From positions 806,001-870,000 of the forward strand of contig CAVPYY010000003.1 in the NCBI GenBank assembly GCA_963710135.1: a stretch of DNA of 64,000 nucleotides, read 5' to 3'. This DNA is from SG8-30 sp963710135. GTDB taxonomy: Bacteria > Pseudomonadota > Gammaproteobacteria > Steroidobacterales > Steroidobacteraceae. Positions 54,243-63,274 of the stretch are shown here, one piece after another (within the stretch, counting starts at the first letter, position 1; every line of letters starts with the position of its first letter). The notes beneath the pieces were generated by a model. The model had not been told where the DNA came from and ran no database searches. It saw only the letters and a list, made by a program, of their open reading frames with translations. A program made the position numbers and the translations under genes.

Positions 54243-57200
54243 GTGACGCCGGGCGCGACTTATACTGGGCTGATGCTCGCTCCCTGGCTGCTGGCCCTGC
54301 TCGCTCTCGCTTACGTCGGCGTGCTGTTCGGCATCGCCTGGTGGGGCGACCGCGCTGCCGCCGAGGGGCGGGTGACGCCGACCTTCATCTGGGTCTACGC
54401 ACTGGCGCTCGCCGTGCACTGCACTTCGTGGGCCTACTACGGGACCGTCGGCCAGTCGGCCAGCCTGGGCTGGTTCATTCCGCCCACCTATGTCGGCGTC
54501 ATCGCGCTGTTCGTCCTCGGGCCCAGCCTGATCGCCAAGTTGATCCGTGTCAGCCGGCGCGAACGGATCTCGTCGGTCGCCGATTTCGTCGCGGCCCGCT
54601 ACGGCCGGGACCGGACGGTGGCGGTCGCGGTCACGTTGATCGCCACCTTCGGCGTGATCCCCTACATCGCGCTGCAGCTGAAGGCCATCGATCTGTCCTT
54701 TCACGCGCTGGCGGCGCCCCGTACCGCGGACTTCGCCAGTGGCGAGACATCGATCTACGTGGCGGCGGTGCTGGCGGCGTTCGCGATCCTGTTCGGTGCG
54801 CGCCAGGTGGACGCCACCCAGCACCGGCCCGGCATGATGCTGGCGCTGGCGTTCGGCTCGCTGTTCAAGCTGGTCGCATTCATCGCGGTGGGCGTGTTCG
54901 TGACCTTCGGCCTGTTCGACGGCTTTGCCGACCTGTCGCGGCAGGCCGCGGCGGTCCCCGGGCTGGCAGCCGCGCGCGAGTCACTGGCCGCCCCGGAGCA
55001 CTACGCGGCGCTCGCCGTGCTCGGGTTCTTCGCGATCTTCTGCCTGCCCTGGCAGTTCCATGTCGGCGTCGTCGAGAGCGGCGGCCCGCGTGACCTGCGC
55101 CTCGCGCGCTGGGTCTTTCCGGCCTACCTGCTGCTGATCAGCGTATTCATCCTGCCGATCGCCAATGCAGGGCTGGTGCTGGGCGCCGGCGAAGCCGACC
55201 TGTTCGTGCTCAGCCTGCCGCTGGGCGCCGGCGCGGATCCGCTCGCACTGTTCGCGTTCCTGGGCGGGCTGGCTGCCGCGACCGGCATGGTCATCGTCGC
55301 CGCCATCGCGCTGGCCACGATGCTCTGCAACGAAGTGGCCATGCCGTTGCTGTTGCGCAGCAGCGGCCGGCTGCGCGCCTCGGCCGATCTCAGTGGCGTG
55401 CTGCTCGCCGTGCGGCGCAGCGCGATCGTGCTGCTGCTGCTGTTCGCCTGGCTGTATCACCGCTGGATCGCGCAGAACGATGCGCTGGCGGCGATCGGCG
55501 AGATCGCGCTGGCGGCCGCGGCCCTGCTCGGCCCGGCGATGCTGGCCGGGCTCTACTGGCGGCGGGCGTCGCGCTTCGGAGCGCTGACCAGCCTGGTGCT
55601 GGGGTTCATTGCATGGTCGTGGACGCTGTTGTTGCCGACGCTCGCCCAGGCGGGCCTGGCGCCGACTGCGCTGGTCGATGCCGGCCCCATGGCCGTCGCC
55701 TGGCTGCGCCCGACCGGGATGTTTGGTCTCGACGGGATGAACGTGCTGGCGCACGGACTGCTGGTCAGCCTCGGTGCGGCGACCGCCGGGCTCATCGCCG
55801 GCTCATTGCTGTCGCGCCGCTCGCTGGTGGAACGCATCCAGTCGGCCGCCTTCGTCGATGCCGAGCCGTCCGCCCAGGCGCGCCTCGCTGCCCAGGACGG
55901 GCGGGGCCTGACGCTCAGGGAGCTGCAGGCGCTCACCGAGCGCTTCGTCGGTGCGCGCCGCGCGGCGGCGCACTTCGCCGAGCTTGCGCGCGGTGTGGAC
56001 GGCGGCACGCGCGCTTCGACCGACCAGCTGGAGGCGACCCAACGGCTGCTGGCCTCGGCCGTCGGCGCCTCCTCGGCGCAGCGGCTCATCGAGGCGGCAC
56101 TGGTCGGACGGCAACTGCCGATCGAGGACGTGGTCTCGCTGGTCGATGGCGCTTCCCAGGCGCTCGAGTTCAGTCAGGAGCTGCTGCAGACGACTCTCGA
56201 GAACGTCAGCCAGGGCGTGAGCGTGGTGGACGCGGAGCGGCGCATCGTGGCCTGGAACCGCCGCTACCTGGAGTTGTACCGCTACCCGCCGGGGCTGGTG
56301 CGTGTCGGCCGGCCGGTGGTCGACCTGCTGCGCTACAACGCCGAGCGCGGCGAGCTCGGACCGGGTGATCCGGAGGAGCTGGTGACGCGCCGGCTCGCGC
56401 ATCTCGAGCGCGGCACGGCCTATACCTTTCAGCGCGAGCGTCCGAACGGCATGGTGCTCGAGATTCGCGGCAATCCGATACCGGGTGGTGGCTTCGTCAC
56501 CAGCTACAGCGACGTCACGGAGTACAAGCGCGCCGAGCTGGCCTTGAAGATCGCCAACGAGACGCTGGAGCAGCGCGTGCGCGAGCGCACCCGCGAGCTG
56601 TCGGCGATCAACGCGGAGCTGCGCCTCGCCAAGAGCGAGGCCGAGCGGGCGAACCTCAGCAAGACGCGTTTCCTGGCCGCCGCCGGTCACGACCTGCTGC
56701 AGCCCTTGAACGCCGCCGGGCTGTTCGCGGGAGCGCTGGGCCAGAAGTTGTCCACCGACGCGCAGCGCCTGCTGCTGGTCGACCTCGAAGGCTGCCTCGC
56801 GAACGCCGAGGGCCTGCTGTCGGATCTGCTCGACATCTCCAAGCTGGACGCCGGGGTGATCCGTGGCGTACCGGAGGATTTCCAGGTTGCCGAGCTGCTG
56901 GAGGACCTCGATCGCGAGTTCAGGATGCAGGCGGCGGCGCGTGGCCTGCGTCTGGCGGTGCGCCGCACGCGCCTGGCCGCCCACAGCGACCGCAAGCTGC
57001 TGCGGCGGGTGCTGCAGAACTTCCTGTCCAATGCGCTGCGCTACACCAGTTCCGGCGGGGTCGTGGTCGGCGCGCGGCGGGCGGGTCCGAAGCTGCGGCT
57101 CGAGGTCTGGGACAGCGGCGGCGGCATCGCGCCGGAACAGCAGCGGCGGGTCTTCGACGAGTTCGTGCGTGGCAGCGGCGGCCGGCCAGCCCGCGACACC

Positions 57201-57764
57201 GAGGGTTTCGGGCTGGGCCTCGCCATTGCCGAGCGCATAGCCCGCGTGCTGTCGCATCGCATCGGCGTGCGCTCGATCCCGGGACGCGGCTCGGTGTTCT
57301 GGATCGAGGTCGGGCGCGCCCCGGAGATTGCACAGGCAGCGGCGCCGGTGCTGTTGCCAAGACCGGCGGGCGGGCTCGAGGGCGTGAAAGTCGTCTGCGT
57401 CGACAATGACCCCTCGGCGCTGCGCGGCATCGCTTCCTTGCTGGAGGCCTGGGGCTGCCGGGTGCGCGCCTGCCGCGGCGTCGACGAGGCTCTCGCTGCG
57501 GCTTCCTGGTCGCCGGACCTGCTGGTGCTCGACTATCACCTCGATGACGGCGTGACCGGGCTCGACCTGCTGCAGCGGCTGCGCACCGAGGCTGGCGTCG
57601 ACGTGCCGGTCCTGCTCGTCTCGGCGGATGCCAGCGAGCGGCTGCGCGAGCAGGCCGAGAGCGCCGCCTGCGTGCTGCTGCGCAAGCCGCTCAAGCCGCT
57701 GCAGGTGCGAAGCGCCTTGCGCCGGCTGCTCGAGTTTCCCCTGCCGTCACGGGAAGCACGCTAG
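54243..57764 (+). CDS. Sodium/solute symporter-domain hybrid histidine kinase (CrbS-like)
   Basis: 1173-residue membrane sensor. Residues about 10-490 form an SSS-type 12-13 helix symporter domain (IWVYALALAVHCTSWAYYGT and ISSVADFVAARYGRD are CbrA/CrbS hallmarks). A PAS-like domain follows (about 640-760, LENVSQGVSVVDAERRIVAW), then HisKA with phospho-acceptor His816 in FLAAAGHDLLQPLNAAGLF, HATPase (about 915-1025, NFLSNALRYTSSGGV, GFGLGLAIAERIARVL) and a receiver domain with Asp1097 in LLVLDYHLDDGVTGL. CrbS in Vibrio and Pseudomonas controls acetate and short-chain carboxylate use with the regulator CrbR, a homologue of which lies at 60249-60899. It starts 13 nt after the permease, so the two are likely one operon. 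Intact. Confidence 0.92.
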   Translation: MTPGATYTGLMLAPWLLALLALAYVGVLFGIAWWGDRAAAEGRVTPTFIWVYALALAVHCTSWAYYGTVGQSASLGWFIPPTYVGVIALFVLGPSLIAKLIRVSRRERISSVADFVAARYGRDRTVAVAVTLIATFGVIPYIALQLKAIDLSFHALAAPRTADFASGETSIYVAAVLAAFAILFGARQVDATQHRPGMMLALAFGSLFKLVAFIAVGVFVTFGLFDGFADLSRQAAAVPGLAAARESLAAPEHYAALAVLGFFAIFCLPWQFHVGVVESGGPRDLRLARWVFPAYLLLISVFILPIANAGLVLGAGEADLFVLSLPLGAGADPLALFAFLGGLAAATGMVIVAAIALATMLCNEVAMPLLLRSSGRLRASADLSGVLLAVRRSAIVLLLLFAWLYHRWIAQNDALAAIGEIALAAAALLGPAMLAGLYWRRASRFGALTSLVLGFIAWSWTLLLPTLAQAGLAPTALVDAGPMAVAWLRPTGMFGLDGMNVLAHGLLVSLGAATAGLIAGSLLSRRSLVERIQSAAFVDAEPSAQARLAAQDGRGLTLRELQALTERFVGARRAAAHFAELARGVDGGTRASTDQLEATQRLLASAVGASSAQRLIEAALVGRQLPIEDVVSLVDGASQALEFSQELLQTTLENVSQGVSVVDAERRIVAWNRRYLELYRYPPGLVRVGRPVVDLLRYNAERGELGPGDPEELVTRRLAHLERGTAYTFQRERPNGMVLEIRGNPIPGGGFVTSYSDVTEYKRAELALKIANETLEQRVRERTRELSAINAELRLAKSEAERANLSKTRFLAAAGHDLLQPLNAAGLFAGALGQKLSTDAQRLLLVDLEGCLANAEGLLSDLLDISKLDAGVIRGVPEDFQVAELLEDLDREFRMQAAARGLRLAVRRTRLAAHSDRKLLRRVLQNFLSNALRYTSSGGVVVGARRAGPKLRLEVWDSGGGIAPEQQRRVFDEFVRGSGGRPARDTEGFGLGLAIAERIARVLSHRIGVRSIPGRGSVFWIEVGRAPEIAQAAAPVLLPRPAGGLEGVKVVCVDNDPSALRGIASLLEAWGCRVRACRGVDEALAAASWSPDLLVLDYHLDDGVTGLDLLQRLRTEAGVDVPVLLVSADASERLREQAESAACVLLRKPLKPLQVRSALRRLLEFPLPSREAR

Positions 57765-57795
57765 GCCCGGAGCCGATACGGTTCCGGCCAGGGCC

Positions 57796-57830
57796 GCGCA
57801 CGGGGAAGGGTGTTCCCCGTCCCCGTGCGC
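57796..57830. terminator. Bidirectional hairpin between kinase and second TonB receptor
   Basis: A perfect 11-bp stem, GCGCACGGGGA/TCCCCGTGCGC, has a 13-nt loop between the convergent kinase and receptor genes. There is no long T-tract, but position and symmetry suit a shared terminator. Confidence 0.6.
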
Positions 57831-57846
57831 ACCGTGGCTGCGACCG

Positions 57847-60120
57847 CTAGAAGTTGACGCGGAACTCGATGCCCACGCTGCGGGGCTCGTTGATGAACCC
57901 CGTCAGGTTGTTGAAGTCGATACCGCCCACCGTCTTGATCTCGTCGAGGATGTTGCGGACGAACACCGCCGACTGGTAGCGGCCGTCATTCCAGTCGTAG
58001 CCGACCCGCAGGCCGCCTTCCAGCAGCGCCGAGCCCGTGAACTCGGTCGACTCGTACAGGAAGAACGAGACCTTGCTGCGGTACGCCCAGTCCGTATAGA
58101 CGTACAATTCGCCGTCACCGACCGGAGCACCATAGCGCGCCGTCACGTTCGCGATCCACTCCGGCGCCTGCGGCAGGCTGTTGCCGTCGATGCTGACCGT
58201 CGCCGGCACGAACGGCGGAATGGCGGGCGCGATCACCGGGTCGAGGAAGGTGCAGCCCGAGCCGCAGACCTGGATCCCCAGGTTGGGATCGTCGATCTCG
58301 GTGTCGTTGTAGCTGAGGCCGAGCGTCACCAGCAGCCGTTCGGTCAGGTAGGCGTCCAGGTCCAGCTCGAAACCCTGGCCTTTGGTCTTGTCGGCGTTGA
58401 TCAGGGTGTTGAAGTTGGTCGCGCCACCCACCGCGGTCAGCTGCTGGTTGTCGACGGTGAACGAAAAGACCGTGAAGCCCAACCGGCCGCGGCCGCCGAG
58501 GAACTCATGCTTGATGCCGGCCTCGTACGAGGTCACCGTCTCCGAGTCGGCCACCGAGACGACGTCGCCGAACAGCAGGCGCCCCTGGATGCTCGGCGCG
58601 CGGAAGCCGCGGGCGATGCGCGCGAACAGGTTCGTGTCGTCGCGCACGGACCAGGTGGCGTTCACATCCCAGCTGATGTCGTCGTCGCTGGTGTTGACCA
58701 CGATCGGGCCGATCGGCCCGGCGCCGATGGGCGACTGCGACCGTGACGCGACGAAGTCCTTCTCGTCGTCGGTGTAGCGCAGGCCTGCCGCCGACGGACA
58801 GCGTGTCGGTGAGCTCCAGGTCGGCCGAGGCGTAGATCGCCCAGGCCTGGTTGTCCTGCTCCTGCACCGCGTAGCCGTTTTGCACGCCGCCGGCGAGCGT
58901 GTCGTAGTTGAAGCTGTCGATCGTGATCGACTCGTCGAAGTAGAACGCGCCGATCTGCCAGTCGAAGCGGCCCCAGTCGAGCGACTCGAGGCGGAATTCC
59001 TGCGTGAACTGGCTGTGGTCCGGCAGGCCGTCGGCCGACTCGGCAGGGAAGGGTATGAAACCCGGGCCGAAGTTGCCGGGGCCCAGGAAGACGGCGCCGA
59101 AACCGCCGTCGATGTCGCCGCGGCTGAATACCTCGGCCGACTCGTAGCCGGTGATCGAGTGCAGCGCGACGCGAGTCGAAGTCGAACCTCAGGCGGGCGC
59201 TGCCGCCCCAGGTGTCGAGTTCCTGCTCGTTGGCGCCGTCGTAGAACACCACCGATTCCTTGAAGCCCAGCGGACGGCGGTTCGTGCCGGGATCGGTGAT
59301 GTTGGCGCGAAACAGCCGGGCCGTGCCGTCGAGGCTGCGCACGTGCAGGTTGAACAGCGCGGTGAAGTCGTTGCCGGCGTCGTACAGCAGCTGCGCGCGG
59401 GCGGCGATACTCGTCGTAGCCGTCGTACTGGTCCTTCTGGCCCGTGAAGCCGTTATCGATCCAGTCGTCGCGGTGCTGCACCAGGCCCGAAAGGCGTGCG
59501 GACCAGTTCTCGCCGAGCGGCCCGCTGATCGCGCCTTCGAAGTTCATCGTGGCGTTGGTGCCGTACGACACCCGCGCGAATCCCTCCTGCTCGCGGGTGG
59601 GCGCCGCCGAGTTGAACTTGATGACGCCGGCGGGCGTGTTGCGGCCGAACAGCGTTCCCTGTGGACCGCGGAAGGTCTCCACGGACGCCAGGTCGAACAC
59701 CGGGAAGCCCTTCAGGATCGGGTTTTCCTGGACCACCTCGTCGTAGACCAGCGACACCGGCTGGGAGGCATTCAGGTCGAAGTCGGTGTTGCCGAGGCCG
59801 CGGATGTAGAAGCGCGGGAAGGCGCGACCGAAGGATGACTCGATCAACAGGCTCGGGATGCGGGCCGACAGGAACCGGATGTCCTCGCCGCCAGAGCCGA
59901 GCACGCCGAGTTTCTCGCTGTCGATCGCCGTCACCGACATCGGCACGTCCTGCACGTCTTCCGAACGGCGCTGCGCGGTGACGAATACGGGTTCGAGTAT
60001 CGAGGTGCCGGTGCCCGCCGCCTGCTGCGCTGCGGCTGCCGTCGAGAGGGTCATGGCCACCGCTGCGGCCAGGCTCATCGAGCAAGCCAGCGCGGTCCGG
60101 GTGTCGGTTGTCTTCTGCAT
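57847..60120 (-). CDS. TonB-dependent receptor (three frameshifts)
   Basis: About 757 residues when repaired. Signal peptide from MQKTTDTRTALACSMSLAAA to about residue 35; TonB-box-like LEPVFVTAQRRSEDVQDVPM; plug with FYIRGLGNTDFDLNASQPVS and VETFRGPQGTLFGRNTPAGV; barrel ending in EPRSVGIEFRVNF with terminal Phe. Frame changes near 59409 (extra base in GATACTCG), 59170 and 58785; between them the barrel pieces FTALFNLHVRSLDGTARLF, SITGYESAEVFSRGDIDGGF and WAIYASADLELTDTLSVGG are read in other frames, after which the original frame resumes at GLRYTDDEKDFVASRS. The ATG at 60120 follows AGGGGA. The ligand is unknown; it lies between kinase and regulator. Confidence 0.88.
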   Translation of the reverse strand: MQKTTDTRTALACSMSLAAAVAMTLSTAAAAQQAAGTGTSILEPVFVTAQRRSEDVQDVPMSVTAIDSEKLGVLGSGGEDIRFLSARIPSLLIESSFGRAFPRFYIRGLGNTDFDLNASQPVSLVYDEVVQENPILKGFPVFDLASVETFRGPQGTLFGRNTPAGVIKFNSAAPTREQEGFARVSYGTNATMNFEGAISGPLGENWSARLSGLVQHRDDWIDNGFTGQKDQYDGYDEYRRPRAAAVRRRQRLHRAVQPARAQPRRHGPAVSRQHHRSRHEPPSAGLQGIGGVLRRRQRAGTRHLGRQRPPEVRLRLASRCTRSPATSRPRYSAAATSTAVSAPSSWAPATSARVSYPSLPSRPTACRTTASSRRNSASSRSTGAASTGRSARSTSTSRSRSTASTTTRSPAACKTATRCRSRTTRPGRSTPRPTWSSPTRCPSAAGLRYTDDEKDFVASRSQSPIGAGPIGPIVVNTSDDDISWDVNATWSVRDDTNLFARIARGFRAPSIQGRLLFGDVVSVADSETVTSYEAGIKHEFLGGRGRLGFTVFSFTVDNQQLTAVGGATNFNTLINADKTKGQGFELDLDAYLTERLLVTLGLSYNDTEIDDPNLGIQVCGSGCTFLDPVIAPAIPPFVPATVSIDGNSLPQAPEWIANVTARYGAPVGDGELYVYTDWAYRSKVSFFLYESTEFTGSALLEGGLRVGYDWNDGRYQSAVFVRNILDEIKTVGGIDFNNLTGFINEPRSVGIEFRVNF

Positions 60121-60248
60121 CGCGAATTCCCCTGTGTTCTTGTTACGGATCCCGGACGGCTCGTGCCGCGGACCCGCTCCCGCGCGGATTCTAGCGGAGC
60201 CGCGCCGGGTGCTGACACTGCATTTTGCGCACCGGATCGGTGCAGCGG

Positions 60249-60899
60249 TCAGCCGACGGTCATCTGGTCCGAGTCCTGGATTTCCAGCTGTCGGAAGATC
60301 ATGGAGGCCTGGGTCCGGTTGCGGACCCCGAGCTTGGCCAGCGCCGCCGAGACGTGCGCCTTCACAGTGGTTTCCTCGATCCCGAGGTCGGCCGCTATCT
60401 GCTTGTTGAGCCTGCCGACGGCGACCAGCTCGAGCACCCGGAACTGCTGTGGGGTCAGGCTCGCCAGCCGCGCAGCCAGCTCCTGGCCGGTGTCGCGCTG
60501 CCCCCGCGCGGACACCGGTAGCGTGGCCGGAAACCATTGTCCGCATTGGGCGACCACCCGGACCGCCTCGACCAGGCTGCCCGGGGGCGAGGACTTCGGA
60601 ACGTACGCGGCGGCCCCGAACACCTGCGCCTGGCGCATGATGTCCGGGCTCTCGGTGGCGGAGACGATCATCACCGCGGTGCCGGGGTACTGGTTGCGCA
60701 GCCAGGCCAGCGGCGCGAAGCTCTTCCCGCCCGGCATCAGCAGGTCGAGCAGCACCAGGTCCGGTTCCTGTGCGGCGCGCTCGCGCAACGAGGCGACGTC
60801 GTCGGCCTCGAGGATCTCGGCATCCGGCAGCACCTGGGCGACCGCCTGGCGCAGCGCCGCGCGAAACAGCGGATGATCGTCGGCTATCAGTACTTTCAT
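60249..60899 (-). CDS. NarL/LuxR-type response regulator (CrbR-like)
   Basis: 216-residue regulator. Receiver: MKVLIADDHPLFRAALRQAV, phospho-acceptor Asp52 in LVLLDLLMPGG, Lys in YVPKSS. LuxR-type helix-turn-helix at about 145-205, LTPQQFRVLELVAVGRLNKQ with IAADLGIEETTVKAHVSAAL. Together with the symporter-domain kinase at 54243-57764 it forms the CrbS/CrbR-type pair; the two are separated by a receptor gene in the opposite orientation to the kinase. ATG at 60899 gives the standard N-terminus. It may bind the 16-bp element (inference). Confidence 0.9.
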   Translation of the reverse strand: MKVLIADDHPLFRAALRQAVAQVLPDAEILEADDVASLRERAAQEPDLVLLDLLMPGGKSFAPLAWLRNQYPGTAVMIVSATESPDIMRQAQVFGAAAYVPKSSPPGSLVEAVRVVAQCGQWFPATLPVSARGQRDTGQELAARLASLTPQQFRVLELVAVGRLNKQIAADLGIEETTVKAHVSAALAKLGVRNRTQASMIFRQLEIQDSDQMTVG

Positions 60900-60940
60900 G
60901 GGTGTTCGCGCCCGACGCGGCTGGCAGGAACCGGCAGCGC

Positions 60941-61828
60941 TCAGCTCATGGCCGGTCCGATGATGTCGCAGACCGCGGCGATCGCCGTTTCGCGAGATGA
61001 CGACTTGCGCCAGGCTGCGCCGATCAATCGCGACGGTACGGGCGGCGCAAACGGCCGGAATACCAGTCCGCGGGCCCCGGCGATCGGGCCCTCGGCCGCG
61101 AGGCGCGGCATCAGGGTGATGCCGAGTCCGGCGCCGACCATCTGCCTGAGCGTCTCCAGGCTGGTCGCGCGGAAGTCCTGTTCCTCGGCGATGCCGACAG
61201 TGCCGCAAACGTCGAGGGCCTGGTCGCGCAGGCAGTGGCCTTCGTCGAGCAGCAGCACGGTTTCCCCCTCGAGGTCGGACACCTTCACGCGCTTGCGCTC
61301 GGCCAGCCGATGCTGGCGGTGCATCGCCACCATGAACGACTCGGCGTACAGCGTGCGGGTCTCGAGGCCCGCGGTGTCGGACGGCAGGGCCAGGATGGCC
61401 AGGTCGATGGCGCCCTCGCGCAGCTTCGCCAGCAGGTCCGCCGTCTGGTGCTCGAACAGTATCAGCTGCACGTTCGGCAGGCCGCGCTTCAGGCGGGTCG
61501 CCACCTTTGGCAGCAGGTACGGCGCGACCGTGGGGATCAGCCCGATGCGCAGGCGGCCAGTGAGCGGATCGCGGCTGGCGCGCGCCAGCGCGCGGATGTC
61601 GTCGGCCTCCTGCAGGATGCGGCGGGCCCGCTCGACCAGCCGCTGCCCGACGTCGGTGAGCGCGACATGGCGTGGCTGGCGCTCGAACAGCTGCACGCCG
61701 AGGTATTCCTCGAGCTTCTTGATCTGCGCCGAAAGCGTCGGCTGGCTGACGTGACAGCGCTCGGCGGCTTCGCCGAAATGCGCGGTCTCGGCCAGCGCCA
61801 CCACGTACTGGAGGTCGCGGAGATTCAT
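60941..61828 (-). CDS. oxyR: Hydrogen peroxide-sensing regulator OxyR
   Basis: 295-residue LysR-type regulator. N-terminal helix-turn-helix MNLRDLQYVVALAETAHFGE with AERCHVSQPTLSAQIKKLEE. The redox pair falls exactly at Cys199 and Cys208 (DEGHCLRDQALDVCG), the same numbers and spacing as E. coli OxyR, so peroxide sensing is well supported. The 78-bp region upstream contains CATGCCTATGGACATG and other short inverted sequences that could be its own operator. It is downstream of cbiO on the same strand. Confidence 0.95.
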   Translation of the reverse strand: MNLRDLQYVVALAETAHFGEAAERCHVSQPTLSAQIKKLEEYLGVQLFERQPRHVALTDVGQRLVERARRILQEADDIRALARASRDPLTGRLRIGLIPTVAPYLLPKVATRLKRGLPNVQLILFEHQTADLLAKLREGAIDLAILALPSDTAGLETRTLYAESFMVAMHRQHRLAERKRVKVSDLEGETVLLLDEGHCLRDQALDVCGTVGIAEEQDFRATSLETLRQMVGAGLGITLMPRLAAEGPIAGARGLVFRPFAPPVPSRLIGAAWRKSSSRETAIAAVCDIIGPAMS

Positions 61829-61906
61829 GAGGCTCGTTGATTGACCATGCCTATGGACATGATCGGATCAATCCACCGTGCAAATCAAGCCGCGGGACGG
61901 AACGAA

Positions 61907-62653
61907 TCAGTGCGGATGTCGATGGCGCAACAGGTGCGGCCGTTCCAGGCCGTGCGCCAGCATCAGCGCCTCGTCGTCGAGCAGGTCCAGGCTGGGGCCG
62001 TCGGCGACGATCCGGCCGCCGTCGAGCAGGATGGCCCGCGGGCAGATTTCCACCACCATTTCGAGGTCGTGGGTGGCGATCAGCTGGGCCACGGGCAGGC
62101 GGGTCAGCAGCTGCATCAGCGCGCGGCGGCCACGGGGATCGAGGTCGCTGGTCGGCTCGTCGAGCGCCAGCAGCCTGGCGTCACAGGCCAGCAGGCCGGC
62201 GAGGCATGCGCGCCGCTTCTCGCCGCGGCTCAGGTGGTGCGGCAGCCGCTGCTCGAAGCCCGCCAGCCCGACCCGTTCCAGCGACTGGCTCACCAGCCGC
62301 GACAGCTCCGGTTCCGCCACGCCCAGTTGCCGCGGCCCGAAGCCGACGTCCTCCTCGACGCTCGGGCAGAACAGCTGGTCGTCCGGATCCTGGAACAGCA
62401 GTCCCACGTGGCGTCGCACCGCAGCGAGATTCGGCTCGCTGACCGGCAGACCCTCCACGTGAACGGCGGGTCGCGCTGCCGGGCGTTCGGGCAGCAGGCC
62501 GTTCAGATGCAGCAGCAAGGTCGACTTGCCGGCGCCGTTGGGGCCGATCAGCGCGACCCGTTCCCCGTCGGCGATGCTGAAGGACACTTCGCAGAGCGCC
62601 TCGTGTCCGTCCGCGTAGCGATAGCCCAGTTGCTCGACGACAAGTACGCTCAT
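61907..62653 (-). CDS. cbiO: Cobalt/nickel ECF transporter ATPase CbiO
   Basis: 248-residue energy-coupling ATPase. Walker A GPNGAGKSTLLLHLNGLLPE, Q-loop GLLFQDPDDQLFCPSVEEDV (the PDDQLF form is specific to ECF ATPases), signature LSRGEKRRACLAGLLA, Walker B LLALDEPTSDLD, H-loop IATHDLEMV. It ends in a His-rich tail (HLLRHRHPH) that may bind metal. The ATG at 62653 overlaps the cbiQ stop by 4 nt. Gene order M-Q-O defines a nickel or cobalt importer; the metal cannot be decided. Confidence 0.93.
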   Translation of the reverse strand: MSVLVVEQLGYRYADGHEALCEVSFSIADGERVALIGPNGAGKSTLLLHLNGLLPERPAARPAVHVEGLPVSEPNLAAVRRHVGLLFQDPDDQLFCPSVEEDVGFGPRQLGVAEPELSRLVSQSLERVGLAGFEQRLPHHLSRGEKRRACLAGLLACDARLLALDEPTSDLDPRGRRALMQLLTRLPVAQLIATHDLEMVVEICPRAILLDGGRIVADGPSLDLLDDEALMLAHGLERPHLLRHRHPH

Positions 62654-63267
62654 GTCTTCCAGCCGCGTGCGCACATCGCCGAGTAGATGCGCTCGGCGCG
62701 TTCGGACGAACGGACGAACAATTGCGCCGCGACTTCCGACGAGGCGCGCCACGCGCCGCCACGGCCGGTCGAGAAGCTGCGGCTGCGGCGCGCCCGGAGC
62801 ATGCGCTGCATCTCGTCGACGAGCACGAACAGGTAGCGGTGCATGAGCGCCAGGGTCGTCACCAGCAGCGCCGGAACCCGTATCCGCCACAGGACCTGCA
62901 GCATGTCGGAGAAGCGCGTGGTGGTGGTCAGGATCACCACCAGCGACAGGCACAGGGTGCTCTTGGCCAGCATGGACGCGAACATCGGCCAGCCGTCCGG
63001 CTGGAACAGCGCGAGCACCGCGACCCCGATGGCGAATGGCTCGACCAGCATCAGGCGGAACAGCAGGTGCCTTGCGGGCAGACGGGTTGCGGCGGCGAGC
63101 AGCAGCACGACGACCAGCGCCGCGGCATGAGCCAGCCACGCCCCGCGCGGCAGCAACACCACGCCGATCACCCCGAGCAGCACCAGGCCCAGCTTCCAGC
63201 CGGCAGGGAGGCGATGAATGACACTCGTACCCGGACGGTACGGCGTGAGCAGCTGCTGCGGGTCCAC
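62650..63267 (-). CDS. cbiQ: Cobalt/nickel ECF transporter transmembrane protein CbiQ
   Basis: 205-residue T-component with about five membrane helices. ECF-T coupling motifs are visible as MLRARRSRSFSTG and ERIYSAMCARGW, corresponding to the two Ala-Arg-Gly-type helices that contact the ATPases. GTG start at 63267 (MDPQQLLTPYRPGTSVIHRL). Shorter than E. coli-type CbiQ by some 20 residues but complete. Overlaps cbiO by ATGA and lies 7 nt after cbiM. Confidence 0.9.
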   Translation of the reverse strand: MDPQQLLTPYRPGTSVIHRLPAGWKLGLVLLGVIGVVLLPRGAWLAHAAALVVVLLLAAATRLPARHLLFRLMLVEPFAIGVAVLALFQPDGWPMFASMLAKSTLCLSLVVILTTTTRFSDMLQVLWRIRVPALLVTTLALMHRYLFVLVDEMQRMLRARRSRSFSTGRGGAWRASSEVAAQLFVRSSERAERIYSAMCARGWKT

Positions 63268-63274
63268 GGTGGCT

